Source of the DNA: Liquidambar formosana
Taxonomy: Eukaryota > Streptophyta > Magnoliopsida > Saxifragales > Altingiaceae
Length of the DNA: 64,000 bases
Assembly (NCBI GenBank): GCA_039720395.1
Contig: CM077828.1
Span: forward strand, 21,122,717 to 21,186,716
Reading direction: 5' to 3'
Below, piece by piece: positions 22,656 to 36,300 of the stretch. Made by a program: the position numbers and the translations under genes. The notes beneath the pieces are model-generated. The model was not told where the DNA came from. It saw only the letters and a list, made by a program, of their open reading frames with translations, and searched no databases. Each line of letters starts with the position of its first letter. Positions within the stretch are counted from its first letter, which is position 1.

Positions 22656-23980
22656 CTTGTTGCACCTTTAATAGTCCAATTATTCCATGAAATCTACAGC
22701 CACCCCTCTCTCTCTCTCTCTCATTAAACTGAAAAAAAGATTAGCTGAGGTTGATAGCAAACCGATATTAATCCATGAATATATACCACAAATAACCCCT
22801 CTCCAACAAAATGAATATCTATCAGAGTTTTGAATTTAATGGCACATTACGTTATAATAAGAGTGTGAAGTTTGCATAGATTTCGATTTTGATTTCGCTT
22901 GAATAGTTGTATTAGTGGACGTCTTGTCCGGTCGTTTGTCAAAAAACAAAAAAAAAATACAAATTACAAAATTCGTTTTAAATTACCACATCATTTGGTT
23001 CTCCCCAAGAGTTGTGTGCACACAGGCGCACGTGTGCACGCAATGATGTGTGGCCCCACCATTCAAAGATTAATTTAATCAGACATATAAAGTTGTATCC
23101 TGTTTCAAAAGATGGGGTCAAAAAGTTTACAGTAGTGTGAGCAGTAAAAAACAATGGACAAGGCCGAAAGGTCACGTGCGGTGAGAAGAGAACCATTCTT
23201 TCGTTTTCTTCCTCTCTCTCTCTCTCTCTCTCTTCCTTTTTTTGGCGGCCTTGACTAGAGGAATTGTTTCACCATACGTTAAAATTTCTGTAATTTTAAC
23301 CACATGACTAAATGCTGCAGACGTAAGAGGAGCAGGCACCGGCCACCGTCAGCACTCTAGCGAACATAATTAAAGTTTAAAAATTTAAAAAAACACCTGT
23401 AAACATAAAAGAAATGGTCTGCCTTTAGGAGCAGTGCCGTTTGGCACAACTCCAACGCTAAATTTTTATGAATGCTATGATTTTATGATTCCATATGCGC
23501 TCACATGCAAATTTAGAATGTAGAAAGCTGCGACTGGCGTGTGACTACCAGTGTCTACATTGGAATAGGCCAATTTTTTTTTAACTCTCGTGTCTCTCCT
23601 CTTACAAAAAAAAAAAAGAAAAAAAGAATGGAAAAGAGAAATGAACCTCAAAATAGGCCAATTGATGTCATTAGAGTTTAGCGAGCATGACGACTCATAT
23701 CTCATTGCTAACAATCATGAGAAACACGAGCGAAGATAGGAATCCTCAAGTTCAACTAACCCTCCTCATTTATTAAAAATTTATAAATTCCTATACATGT
23801 CTTACATGGCATACATTTATTTTACCTCTTGTGAAATTTTTTTACCTCTTCTTTTTCAACGTCCATATTTGTCACACATCAATATTTTTATTTCTTTTCC
23901 CTTTTCCATTTTCTCTCTCTCTCTTTATTTATGTATATACACAAACACACACACATGAGATGTGATCAAATTAGACATGG

Positions 23981-24015
<35 letters not shown>

Positions 24016-24409
24016 TATTCTTATATCTTTCAATAACTTTACCTGGAACTCACATCTTATTAAGTTTATTTTTAGATAATTTTTTTTTCATTTTTTTTGA
24101 TAAATTGCACTTTACCCCTTTTAAGTTTTGACTTTTTTCACTTTTCCTCCTTATAATTTAGAACCTTACAAATGACCCCTTATAATTTTTCACGGTCTAC
24201 ACTTTGCCCCACTCGGTGAACGCCATGTCAACAAACTGGATGGAAAAGTGTAACGTGCTTGTCAAGTTAAACTGCTAAAAGTGCTACAAAGTGCTAAAGC
24301 CTGGGGCCTGGGGGTGGGGTGGGGGTGGCCACCTTCAGGTCTTCAAACAATTAACAGATTACAAAAGGCCAGAGGGAGGCGAATCAAGCACAAACAAAAT
24401 TGGTCCCTA

Positions 24410-24600
24410 GCATACGCCCTTCTTTAGCAAGAAAATCAGCGCATTAATTGGTTTCCTTCTCTAAAGGTAATGCTTGAGTTAGCACTTAGCAGTTCCAGAT
24501 TCTATCTAGGAGAGCTCTACAGTCTTCAATGAGATTGCCATCCTGATGACGCTTGCTCAATAGCATAAATAGAGTCCTGGGAGTCCATTCCAATGTTACT
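24410..24600 (-). mobile_element. LINE (non-LTR retrotransposon) RNase H remnant
   Basis: On the minus strand the fragment reads NLIEDCRALLDRIWN and, after a frame change, REGN...ALIFLLKKG. These correspond to the end of the RNase H-like domain in plant LINEs (consensus 'xxIxDCRxLL', 'REGNxxADxLAKxG'). It has stops and shifts, so it is a dead fragment. The extent is approximate. Confidence 0.55.
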
Positions 24601-25509
24601 TCTTACATAGAGTGTACCAAATTAATTCATGTGAGGCTATTAATCAACTTTCACGTAATGCTTTTTTTCTATAATTAAAAAATGTAGGATGTGTATAATG
24701 GGAAAGTTTTTTCATCTTTTTTTTATTAATCACATCATTGTCTTGTCACATCATATGCACCCCGAGTGTCGACCAAAAAGGGAAAATTTAATAAATATAC
24801 TATTTTCATGTCAACATTGTCATCTCATACAATTGTTAATAAAATGGTTATTTCTTTTGTTTCATATTAATTGTCTTCTTTTTTATTTTGAGTTGTTTTA
24901 AAATTATTGTCTCAGCCAAAAAGTCAATAACTTTCCTAAAATACTCATATTTATGGTATTAATTACATGATAGTTCAAAACAAACCTAATTAGTGATTGC
25001 ACCATCCCTGAAGGTAAAATCGGAATATTAAAAGATAAAGGTGCATGTGAAAACTTTAAAAAGGATTCATAAAAGACTGTTTTTTCAAATTGGACAATCA
25101 ATTTGAATCAGTGAAAGTATGACTTTTTCTACTGGACATTGAATTACAAGCCATTTGAGAAGTGGTAGAAATTAAACTTCCAAGGCTTTAAAATGGTGTA
25201 TATAATGCTTGACAGCTGAAATATCCAGCCTTCTAGATCTTTCTAGCTAGTTTCGATTCTCCAGCCTTCTAGATCTTTCTAGCTACTTCAAATTTCCTCC
25301 CACCTTATTTGACTCTTTTACTTGCTTTAATTTACAAATTAGTGGTCATTTTAATATGATGACAAATCGATCCCTAAAAGTCTCTTTAATTTTGGTTATA
25401 TAGTACATATTTAACTTGTAGTTAGAATTGCTTAGTTTTCTTAATTCTAGCTTCTTACTAGAAACCGGTGTCATGAAAACTGAAATTTTTAGCTTTGGAA
25501 TTCTACTTA

Positions 25510-25727
25510 GGCTATGTTTGTTTGATTGGAATGGAATCACATTCCAATTCATTTCTAACAATACGTTTGGATAAGGTAATTAAATGGGAATGGAATAGAA
25601 TAATAGTAGTGAATTATATGATATCATTCCATAATGTTTATCTCAATCTCATTCTATTCTAAACTATTTTGAGCATGGAATGAGATTTCATTCCCACTCA
25701 TTCCATTCCAACCAAACAAACATGGCC
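25510..25727. mobile_element. Harbinger-type MITE
   Basis: The ends GGCTATGTTTGTTTG and CAAACAAACATGGCC are flanked by TTA at 25507-25509 and 25728-25730. The interior continues to pair (GGAATGGAATCACATTCC; CATTCCATTCCAACC). The length is 218 bp, with no coding capacity. Confidence 0.85.
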
Positions 25728-25730
25728 TTA

Positions 25731-27930
25731 TGATTAGAGGGTTGTTTCATGCCAATGCTTATTTAAGTTCTAAGACTCCTAATCGAAGATTGAACTTCTA
25801 GAATTTTAAATGATATCAGCCTTTGGCACTTTTAAGAAGAATGAGTTCTTTGTCATCCTTAGTCTCATTACTATGATGGATTTTATCAGGTGGCGAGCTC
25901 GTTTACCCTTGAGTTTTCACTTGTGCTTCCTCCTCTTTCTCTATTTTCCAGTTTTTAAAACCACGTATTTCTATAAACACATTATCGTTATATAAGCTAG
26001 GCATCAGATGATATGTCATGAGCTGCCACAATTTCATCCTCATTACCATAGTGGGTAAAATATGGTACGAGAGAATATAGGACGGTATATGTATGGAGTA
26101 TAATTCGTTTTTTTTAAACAAATATACGATAAAAAATTCGGCATAAGAAAACGGAAACGAAAATAATAAAGATACATGCATATACGGATACAGTACGAAT
26201 CTTAATTAAAAATTCGGGATAAAAAATACGCAAGTATGTTATGTTATTTCATTTAGTATATCACTATTAATCACTATTTTTATATTTTTTTATTTAAATA
26301 TTCATAAAATATTATTAAAAAATCAATCACATATAAAATAATAATCTATTTTATTATTTTATTTTGTTTTACATTTTTTACAGTTACATAGAAAGAAACA
26401 GGAATTTGACTAAGAAGATGACTAAAACTTAATTAGTACATAAGTCTTGATTTATATATATTTTCACATTTCCATTCCTTAAACTATTTTATAGGTTTTG
26501 TTCTAAAATCATATGATCTGTAGTCTATATAGTAAAAGAATACATATCATCATCTAATATTTAACAAACCCAAAAAAAATTATCTTAAGAGAAAAGAAAT
26601 TATAATATAAAAATTATAAATTAAATCTTGATTTAACAAAAAAATATAAGAATCAAGATATTTTAAATATTGACAGTAATACTGTCGATGATTATAGTAA
26701 AACTCGAATTGTCAATATTATTGTACTCGAATTGTCAACTACGATGAAGAGTATCTTAATATAAGTATAATATAGGATACGTCAAATACGTGAACTATAT
26801 GTTTGCTACCAAAAAAATAAGTATTTTTAATTATGTTTGAACTTTGTATGGCAAATGGGAGTTTTTTTAAAAATACGTATCTACGTGTATTATACTGGTA
26901 TAGTATAAGTATTTACGAACTAGGCTCATTACAACCCCACGCAGTAAATCTCAGAAGTATTATGCCCATTATATAGCATGTGTATAAAGAAGCAAGAATG
27001 ATGGAGAAGGATGGGTGTTATGCACCTAGAGAAAATTGGGATAAGGCACTGTGACTAACAATTTGTGCATAGAAGGCAAGAAAACGAATTATGAGAGATA
27101 CAATGTTCTTCCCCAAAAAACACAAAAGACATAACCCTGCTTTTAATTTATGAGGAAAGACAGATACCAGCAAATTGGGAAGGAGAGAAGGTCAGAACCA
27201 TAAAGATACTTTGACAGCTTTTTACTCTCAAAAAACCTGATCTAAATCATCAACTCTACTTACCTAAAATAAAACCTCAATTCTAGTTTGGTTCTTTGCA
27301 TTTACTCAGGAAAAAAAACTGATCTTATTTCTATGACAGGGCAAAAAAGATAACTGAGGTAATGAAGAAGTCCTGTTCTAACCAATTTAAGAACATGGAT
27401 CTTATATTCTCTCTAGTTTGTAGACTGCAGGGCTTATCTGTCTTTGCATTTAAAGCTGCTTTTTATTTATGACAAATGCAGAGAAGTAAAGATGACTTTA
27501 TCTTCAGATTCAAGAAACTTGGGCTTTTTTGTTTTGTAACATTGATAATTGGATATCTCTTTCTTTAACAGCTTCTAGCTGTCCTCTGCTGAGTAAGAGT
27601 CAGAGAATTAAATGGATGTTTAGATTTCCAGGTGTTAAAATTAAAATTTATTCTGCTTGTTTTCTTCTATTTTTATTTTTATTCAAAAATAAATAAATAA
27701 ATAAATTTGTGAGTTTGTGTAGCTTTCAAAATGTGAGATGGGTATATCAGTTGTTTGTGTAAAAGGCTGTTTGGGTCAGAGAGATAAAGTCGCAACAAGT
27801 GGTTTTCTCAGGTGTCCAAATACGGCTCCTTGGTTCCCTATTTGAGAACTATACTTGCTGTTCTTTTATTTTTTCTTTCTTCACTACTCTTCTATATATA
27901 CAAAATATTTCTCTTCTTTTTTCTTGCCCC
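25731..27930. other. AT-rich intergenic region upstream of the SOFL gene
   Basis: No gene or element with clear ends is seen. The last part (about 27.6-27.93 kb) probably contains the SOFL promoter and leader. A good splice acceptor (TTTTTCTTGCCCCTACAG) ends two bases before the SOFL ATG, so part of this is likely a 5' leader intron. Confidence 0.4.
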
Positions 27931-27937
27931 TACAGAA

Positions 27938-28390
27938 ATGGATTCCTCCCATATCTTTGAAGGTACAGAGGAATGTCACAGCAGTGAGTCTGGTTGGACC
28001 ATGTATATTGGTTCTCCCACACACGGTACTGATGATGATGATGATGATGATAAATCACATAGTCTTGATAGAGATGATGACTACAAGGGCGACGACGGCA
28101 ATTATAGTGATGATTCTATGGCTTCTGATGCTTCTTCTGGCCCAAGCCATCGAGAAAATCCATATGGGTGCGGTGAACGCGGCCATGGCATGGCCCATTT
28201 TAAGCCTGATGAGGGTAAGAACAAGAATAGGTCACAAAAGCAAGCTAAGAATCCAGTGGAGAAGCAAAGAGATGGAAGGAGAAAGGAGGAGAAAGAAGAG
28301 TCGGTGTTTACAGCTAAACAAGCCAAGGCTCCTGTTCAAAGTTGTGCTGCTAAGGTAAGAAGAAACAGCTGGATGAGCAAAAGGAAATAA
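27938..28390 (+). CDS. SOB FIVE-LIKE (SOFL) protein
   Basis: The product has 150 residues with both family motifs. SOFL-A is EECHSSESGWTMYIGSP (about residues 11-27) and SOFL-B is SDDSMASDASSGP (about 57-69). An Asp run encoded by GAT repeats separates them (residues 32-38). The C-terminal half is Lys/Arg/Glu-rich and likely disordered. SOFL/SOB5 proteins are small plant proteins whose overexpression changes cytokinin levels and delays senescence; their biochemical activity is not established. I chose the Met at 27938 because SOFL proteins start MDSSHIF-like and a splice acceptor lies just upstream; the open frame itself runs 42 codons further back. An AAG/GTAAGA donor near 28352 could truncate the tail in another isoform. 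Confidence 0.93.
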   Translation: MDSSHIFEGTEECHSSESGWTMYIGSPTHGTDDDDDDDKSHSLDRDDDYKGDDGNYSDDSMASDASSGPSHRENPYGCGERGHGMAHFKPDEGKNKNRSQKQAKNPVEKQRDGRRKEEKEESVFTAKQAKAPVQSCAAKVRRNSWMSKRK

Positions 28391-30840
28391 TCAATGTTCT
28401 CCCTTTTGATTTTCAGGTTCTCATGTTGAATGGCTGCATGAGCTCTTCTCAGATAAGAAATCTTATATATATATATATATATATATATAAGTGCCATGAT
28501 ATATATAAGATTATGTTATGTGCTTTCAGCTAGACCATCCAATGTAAGAGTTGAATCAAGGAATATAATTAATGGCCAGATGAACTAGCACATACATGTC
28601 TGCATCCACTGATATGCTAGTGGATTTTATGCTGATACTAAGTATGGGTTTGGCCGGGTTAAGATTTTGTATTTTAGATGTATTTGTATGTGTGCATATA
28701 TGTGTGTGTCCATCAATAAAATTAAAGTTCATTGAATATGCTTGGTTATTTCCAATATCTATCATCAGACTTTACAGCGACGTACTATCCAATCAGTCAC
28801 AAAAGAATTATTAAAAGGAAGTGTTGTTATGATCACCAATGCCCGAATGATATCCTACAGCAAACCAGCACAAAAAGCCTAGTTTGCACCACTTAAATAA
28901 TGGCAATTTTATAACCAGTATAGCTAGGCCACCAAGACTAGCTAGTTTTGATCCAATTAAACCAAGGTCTGATCTCAGAAATATTGATGTCATATATCGA
29001 CCCATGTAAGATAAAATTTTGTATTAGTTTGGTCTGCATTATCTGACCTGATGCATCACCTAAAGTTTTTTATCTGATCGGCAAAATCAATTTTATTAGA
29101 AATGATATCAAGGAGTACAAACCTGAGAAACACCCAAATGCATTACCTACAGTTAAAGAGATTATGGGAGATTTGAAGCTAGCTATATTTACCCTACATG
29201 TACATCACACAATACCTTCTCAATAATGAGAAGCAGTATAGTAAAGGGAAGATAACGAGAATGAATTCGTATGTTAAACCCAAATTTGAAGTACCAATTA
29301 AATGAAAATCCTTCAAATTAATCACCAAAGTTCAATTCTTTGTTCATCCATGGAACGATCATTTTTCATGGAAAAAAAAAAAAAAAACAATATATATGCA
29401 GAAGAAGGCAATGCACATAAAATTCTACAATGAGCAGAATTGATCAAGACAAACATAAAGTTCATCCTGAATGAATGGATTAGTTGATGTGAAGAGAAAA
29501 TTGACACCCGTGCTTGCCAGTGGGGACAAAGCTGACTTATTCTCGCTGGAACTGTAGGACATATTGCAGACATATATATGGCAGTGGAGTTTGGTCGATA
29601 TATCAGAGCATTCTTCACGGCCATTTCCAATGAAAAAAACAAATTTCTGCCAGGCTGCCTCATTGAGAGGGTCCCTTGTATATGGGAGATAGGCAGATGG
29701 GATTATGTTGCTTTCAGCTAGGCCAGGTCTTGTTTCAGCTTGCCTGCGCTAAAGTTTCAAAGTGAGACAACTGAGAGCAGCATCAAAACAGTCCTCCGCT
29801 GCATAGGGTGAGAATGAGGACAGTAATGCATCATAGCTGCTGAGGTGCAGTAGTTTTGAACTTGGGAAAACTCCATATATATGTACTATACATAGAAAGT
29901 AATAGAAGTTTAGCCCAAATTTGAAGTGTATATACTATTTTCCTTGTTTAATTCCTAATGGTGTAAGGAAAATAGAGGAACAAAAAAAGAGGGGGGGGGG
30001 GGGGGGGGTGGTTGGATATATAAATCACATTAATCTTCTCAATCAAGATATCGACAACAAAACAATTATTATTATGGTAGAAAAAAATCAATGAACCTAC
30101 ACAATACTTCCCTCCACACGTGTGTAGAAGAACGTCGTCCTTGTAACTCCACTCAAATTCTGTCATTTATCCAAATAATTTTGGAGAATTAATCATGTAC
30201 ATGAATTCTCATGTTACAAATACATCTTTGCATGTACCGCGATTGCATAGTTGTTTGTTTTTGTGTGTGAATCTTAATTTTTTTTGAATTTTTTAAACGA
30301 AGTGATGCCAAGAAGAGCTTCTCCACACCGGTGAGGATTTGTATATATTCTAAGTGTCATCTTTTAATTATCTTGTGTAAGTGGTGGAATATGAATTGAG
30401 AGTAAGAAGAAAGTTTAATTTTCCTTACCAGTGATTAGGCAAAGCATATATTGTCATGAGGAATTTGAAGACACCAGTTTTTGAATCACCTATGCTAGCT
30501 GATCGACCTGTTACGATCACTGAACAATGTGATTGGACAACACCGGTAGGAGGGCATGTGAGTGCTTGTTCATTCTTTTTCTTTTGTCATTTCTTAAGAT
30601 TCAAATTGGCGATTCTCGTTAAGAGGGGGACATAGCTAATCAGACAACACATGGGTGACAAAGGTCATTTTCCATGAAAATGACCCAACCAAGTCATTCA
30701 AGATTCACACTGTATTTTGTACTAAATTAGCTGGCTATTGCATGTCGACATAGCTTCCAAACCTTGATTAGAGCTTGCAAAAAAAAAGAATAAAAAAAAA
30801 TAAAAAGAACGAGTTTTTGAAAGCACATAAGAATTCTCGG
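28391..30840. other. Intergenic region
   Basis: Contains TA microsatellites (28468-28490), an A-run and a long G run (about 29992-30008). No gene is supported; open frames here lack family signatures. Confidence 0.4.
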
Positions 30841-30844
30841 GAGG

Positions 30845-30990
30845 CACTACATCAAAAATGGTTTTTAACAACACTACATCAACAATGTTTCATATTAAAT
30901 GTTGTTATAGGGGGTTTTTAACAACGTTTTTGTCAAAAACGTTGTTAAAAAGTATTAATATTAAACCATTATAGTGAATTTTACATAATA
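30845..30990 (+). mobile_element. CACTA-type terminal fragment
   Basis: CACTACATCAAAAATGG, followed by TTTTTAACAAC and repeated inner motifs (CACTACATCAACAATG, AACAACGTTTTTGTC/AAAAACGTTGTT), is the typical start of plant CACTA (En/Spm) elements. No matching opposite end (CCATTTTTGATGTAGTG) is seen nearby, so this is a solo end or a truncated element. Confidence 0.5.
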
Positions 30991-31087
30991 TTGAAGATGT
31001 AGGACTTGTGTTTCAAATACTATAATTATTCAATTTCCATCTAAAAGTCCAAAAGCGCCCTAAAAATTTCATAATAAAAAAGTTTAA

Positions 31088-31311
31088 GGCCCTATTTGGT
31101 TTAAAGATTTTATCATGGAATTGAAAAAAAATAAAATATAAAGAATTGTACTTTTCCTTATTTGGTCACAATGGAAAATTAGAAGAATAAGAAGAATTGG
31201 AATAATTTTGGCTTGATATGATTTCATCTTTTCCTTTCATTTTCTTTCCTCCTCATTTTTTTTCCCTTCTCTTGTTTTTTCCTTGGTAGATTCCACAAAC
31301 CAAATAGAGGG
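31088..31311. mobile_element. Harbinger-type MITE
   Basis: The ends GGCCCTATTTGGTTT and AACCAAATAGAGGG are flanked by TAA at 31085-31087 and 31312-31314. It is the same family as 20777-20992, in the opposite orientation, with the same AAGAATTGTACTTTTCC-type interior. Confidence 0.88.
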
Positions 31312-31967
31312 TAAGTAAACAAATCCTTGAAATCAAAGCTTCATGGTGTTTTAATTGGGGCCATGCATGCTTATTAGTCATCCTGTACATGTAGACTAAT
31401 TCTGCTCATCTGAATAAAACTCCTGAATGACTTCCCACAAAATGAATCTAAAGCAAGTTTCTATTCTGCTTAATTATCAAATAATATTTTATTACAAGGG
31501 CAATAGTTGAAAGTTCATTTTACACTTATGTATTCCCATGCATGAAGGTTTTCAGTCTTTTATCTTTAGGGAGAAAAAGGAAGCAAATTAAATAAGGGTA
31601 AACCACAAAGAAATTCATAATTGGTATCATCAACATGTTTTTTGAAAATTAACATCCAGATTCTGAGTGTTGTAAAGAATTTAGAGATTTAATTTAAGAG
31701 CAGCATTATTATGAAGTGGTTGTTCCTTTAAGACTTAATTAATCATATGAGACTTCATTGTGGGTGAAAAATTGTGTCAAATAATATTTTCCTCAATTTT
31801 AAGACTCAGAAGTAGAGCCTCAAATTTAAAGCTTACTGGGATGATGTACAATTCTGAGCTTACATAAGAAAAGGTGATAGCACATATATATAGCCCTTTT
31901 TTTTTTTTAATTTATATTTATATTTAATTTTATTTTTTGTTGGGGGGGAGGGTGAGAGGGGGGAATT

Positions 31968-32255
31968 TACATAAGAAAAGGTGATAGGGGAATGTATGAA
32001 CCTTTTCCCGCCCAACAAAAGAACTATACAAGGAAAGACAATTAAGGAAGAAATATAATTAAAATGCATGCAATGAGGATATTGAAAAAGTAGGCTCTAG
32101 ACAAATGTATATATTAATTGACAAGAAAAGGTCATAGGGGAATGTCTGAACCTTGACCTCTCAACAGGAGATCTATACAGGGAAAGACAAAGGAAGAATT
32201 TCAATCAAAACGCATGCAAAGAGGGGTATTGAAAAAGGAGCTCCAAACAAATTAT
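31968..32255. repeat. Diverged tandem repeats around GAAAAGGTGATAGGGGAATG
   Basis: Two units (about 31968-32100 and 32122-32255) share AAGAAAAGGT-ATAGGGGAATGT-TGAACC, a run with TATACA-GGAAAGACAA, and AT-GCATGCAA-GAGG-TATTGAAAAAG. A shorter third relative lies near 33290-33350 (CAATACAAGAAAGGAATG, ATGCATGCAATTATGCAAAGAGG). These are diverged, non-coding repeats. Confidence 0.6.
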
Positions 32256-32410
32256 TTGCAAGAGACTAGTAAAACTATAGGCATCTAATGTGGGGTAACC
32301 CCTGTCCCTCCAGACAAACTATATTGCCCTAATCACGCGTGGAAGATCTTGCTTGCCCATAAAATCATTGACTAATTGAGGCGAGCATCAAACTTGCATG
32401 CCAAACTGAT

Positions 32411-32607
32411 GGATTTGGATTTGGTGCAGTAAACGTAGAATCGATGACACGTGGCAAGGAAGAGAAATAGAGGGTTGAAATTCTAGAGATGCATTTGACG
32501 CCCAACGTTTAACAACCCTCCATTTCTCCTCATTGCCTATGTGTCATTGATTCTACATTTATTACACCACTGCAGTAAAAGTAGCCAACTACACCAAATC
32601 CAAATCC
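32411..32607. mobile_element. Mutator-type foldback MITE with 10-bp target duplication
   Basis: The ends are GGATTTGGATTTGGTG and CACCAAATCCAAATCC (one base looser on the right). They are flanked by CCAAACTGAT at 32401-32410 and 32608-32617. The interior pairs further (GTAGAATCGATGACAC with GTGTCATTGATTCTAC; AGAAATAGAGGGTTG with CAACCCTCCATTTCT). The length is 197 bp. Confidence 0.85.
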
Positions 32608-32850
32608 CCAAACTGATCACGAGGGATTTCACTTCTCTGAAAGATTGTGAAAAATAGAAAATTGAACCTTACGAGGAATCAGTTGTGGTGACTTTACCTT
32701 TGACATGATCATATAGTATCTCCTAGCGATTGAGGAACTAATTATAGAAGAGACCTAGACACGTGGGCTCACTAAAAAAGGAATCACAGGCTCTCCCGGT
32801 CCCTCAAGCAGGTTGAGTCATAACTAGCTTGACCTCAATCCCATTAAAGA

Positions 32851-33286
32851 TTAATGACTTCAGCACATGAGTAAGAGTGCATATAGGACCATCAAGGACA
32901 CATCATAGTGTCACACCTATGCCACACCGCCCTATGAGTCTAGCTAGTTTAAGACTTGCGGAGTTAAGATGGGCTTGACTTGAATTTACTGATGAAAAAG
33001 AAGATGACTCCAATATGGGGGTACATATGAACCTTTCATCTTAGCAAGATATATATATATATATATATATATTAACGACTTCAGCGCATGAGTAAGAGTG
33101 CATATAGGACCATCAAGGGACACATCATAGTGTCACACCTATGCCACACCGCCCTATGAGTCTAGCTAGTTTAAGACTTGCGAAGTTAAAGATGGGCTTG
33201 ACTTGAATTTACTGATGAAAAAGAAAGATGACTCCAATATAGGGGTACATATGAACCTTTCATCTTAACAAGATATATATATAGAC
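32851..33286. repeat. Tandem direct repeat, 221-bp period, two copies
   Basis: Copy 1 (32851-33071) and copy 2 (33072 to about 33286) both run from TTAA(T/C)GACTTCAGC(A/G)CATGAG through ACCTTTCATCTTA(G/A)CAAGATATATATA. Differences include single-base length changes in G and A runs (AAGGACAC/AAGGGACAC, GTTAAGATG/GTTAAAGATG). Non-coding. Confidence 0.9.
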
Positions 33287-33359
33287 ACATGCTAGAGACA
33301 ATACAAGAAAGGAATGTAAAATGCATGCAATTATGCAAAGAGGCTATCGAAAAAGTACA

Positions 33360-36300
33360 GCTCTAAACACATGGCCTAATCATGTGTAAAACGCACTAAT
33401 GGTAAAATGACTTGATCATGTAAAGGAGGCAAGAGAAAAAGACATAAAAAATGAAACAGAGGATTCCATTCCAACTTTTGTTGCTAGCTAGTGTGTCCCT
33501 TTGGTTAGTGAATTAGCATCTACACCATTGTCACATACATACTATATGGTAATATATATGTAACACACCACAATATATTCTACCTCCTATCAGACAATCA
33601 CACTAAATATCCAGTATTTTGTTATTTTAATATTTTTAAGGAAACAAAAGTCCCAGTAGCATACTAAGAAAAAAGACAGAAAATAGAGACAAAATTACAG
33701 GTCATTAAATTTAAAAGGTGGTCAGACCATGCATCTTATTTGTCAAAAACAATGTTCTGTGATGCAATGAAACACTTGTGACTTGATTTAATTTTGCTAG
33801 TTCAAGGTTTCAAGCACTTGAAATGTGCATTTGTTTTTGTTTTTAGAAAGAAGGAGTAGAAGCATCAAAGAGAACCTATAATCCCAATAAAAAAGAAAGC
33901 TTATTGTGGAAGTTCGAATGAGCCACTTTAATTTCAATATTCATATTTTGAGATGAATGAGATGGTTGAAAACCAATCTATTTACCAAGAAGTGGCCGAC
34001 CATTTTTTCTTTTTTTCCCTTTTTTAAGAAAGGAAAAACCGAAGATGTTTCTCTTCATCGTGAAAAATAGATCTTAGATTTTGCTATGGATGACATTTTT
34101 TTTTTGAAACAACATTAATTCATTAACAAAAAAAATAGTTACATCTAGGAATAACCACACCACGAAAATCTTGAAGAATTACATTCCATAATTTCCTAGG
34201 AAATCTATACTCCCACATATTAACATCATTGCATTACAACATTAACCTAAATTAGTAATACAATCAGCCACTCTATTAGTTTGCTTATAAATGTGACTAG
34301 TAGCCATTTGTTCAAATCGGGTCAAGAGATTCCGGATATCTTGGACAAGAATAGCTATGTTCCAGTGAAATTGGTTAATACCACAAATCGCATTAATCAC
34401 CAGTTAAGAGTCTTTTTCAATTTGAAGCTCTTTTTGACTCCTTTGTTAAGAGCTATAATAAGACCACTATCAATGACATACTCTTTACATTTTTATTGAA
34501 TTGTTAACCTGTTTTGGTCATTCAAATGAGAAGTACGTTTTACATATATATGTCCATAATATTGAATGCACAATTGCATCATCTTCAATGAGATCATTAA
34601 AAAATACTGGACTCCTCACCATGGCTGATTGTTATAGGTTCAATTTTAGAAATTCACCAAATACCTATATTTTGATTTTCCACTTTTCAATTGTGATGAT
34701 AGCTATCGTTTTCTTAAATTTTTCTGTTCAATATGATAATTTTGCACTTTAATACTATGTAAAATATACTATAATCATTTAATTCTTATTTTAACCATAG
34801 AACGTCCCAATGAATTTCTCTAGGGTCATTCCCCATATGGAATGGATCTAGTTTTCTCTAACCCAAAATGGATTGTGTTTTGGATCAGCAATCATATTTG
34901 TCAACCTAATGTGCCTTTTGAATTACAAATTAAATTCGTGATCTAATATTCAGCCCAGATCGACTTGTGAGAATGGGTACTGTAAAGTCATGCTTGTCAA
35001 TTTCATGCCAATGTTTTTATTCTTTAGGAACAAGTTGCAAATGTGGACTAAGTAGGCATATTTTTATCAACTTTTGAAGAGGTGGACTAATTAGGACATG
35101 CTTTGACTTTTGAAAATCAATTTTCAAATTTTATAAACCAAGCCGCAAAGTGGACTAATTAGGCATGCTTTGATAACTTTTGAAACTTAATTTTCAAACT
35201 TTGTAAACCCATGTTTCTTGGACTGAATTGAGCATGCTTTGATCAACATTTAAAAATTAGTTTTTAAAACTCATGTCTTTTGACTTACACTCATCATCAT
35301 TAAAAAAATCTGTTTTCAAACATTTTATAAATCATAAGTTTTGGTTTGTTCTCAGTTCTTGACCATCAAAGGGTCTCTTAATCCCTATACATAGAACCCC
35401 CTTCTATTTGAAATAGATTAAGCCTTCCTTAAACAAAATTTGAAATGTTATCTTCTTTATTTTTCTTTAAGCACTTTAAGCTGAGTTTTCATTTCTATGC
35501 TCTACAAAATTTTCAAACCATATTTTAAATCACATCCTTGAGTGTGTGAGTCTATTGCGATGGAGAACAAGCTTGCGAGTTTGTGTTGTTGAGAATCACT
35601 TAAAATAGGTCTGATGCGTCTAAAGCCGTGTAGACATGGAGATCGACCGACGGGTCGTGGGAGTGAAGTCAACTACGTAAGTCAATGGGGTCAATAAGTA
35701 TTGTGCCTTGTACTTATTACTTTTATAGTGGATTCGCTTTATTTGGATGAGATCCATGACTTTTCCCTGATAGGGTTTTTCACGTAAAAATCTCTTATGC
35801 AATTTTTACTGTTTTATGGTTTGCTTGATATGTGTTTGATTTATTACTTTAGGGGTTGTTATTAAATAGTTTTGAATTCTTGAGATTAAAATTGGTTAAG
35901 AATCTTTAATTATCTATTCAACCCCACTTCTAAATATTACAAGCTTAGTAAAACTGGAATTTCAGGTACCAAATCAGGAGCCCATGCCTTGGAAGTACTA
36001 GGACTCCTCGAAAATCATAGGACTATTCCTAAGAGTTTATAATCGTACATTTAAACTTGGCTATACCTTCTTATAACCCTTCTAAATGGGTTGTGTTCGG
36101 GTCAATATGCCGCGAACACAATCCGTTAAAACCGATTTGCATGTATCCTCACTTGACTCTTTAAATAGTCGTGAGATTAATTAATAAAATTATGCTTTTG
36201 TTTACCCCTTGGTGCAGAGTTTAATATAATTATTTGTCAAGTCTAGTTTAGCTTCTTTTCCTCACTATTTTTCAAAATTGATTTATCTAATAGTATAATT

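Larger units (their letters stand above)
22145..25505. other. Gene-free region
   Basis: No gene is supported. It contains one foldback MITE (about 22480-22655), CT and TA microsatellites (23210-23232, 23986-24012), a LINE RNase H remnant on the minus strand (about 24410-24600) and a 45-bp direct repeat around CCAGCCTTCTAGATCTTTCT (25225-25290). Confidence 0.45.

Noticed and set aside
27855..28358. Met/Leu/Ile-rich frame overlapping the SOFL gene
   Set aside because: Shadow frame of the GAT-repeat-containing SOFL coding sequence.
30923..30950. Palindrome AACAACGTTTTTGTCAAAAACGTTGTT considered as a small-RNA precursor or terminator
   Set aside because: It belongs to the sub-terminal repeats expected of a CACTA end.
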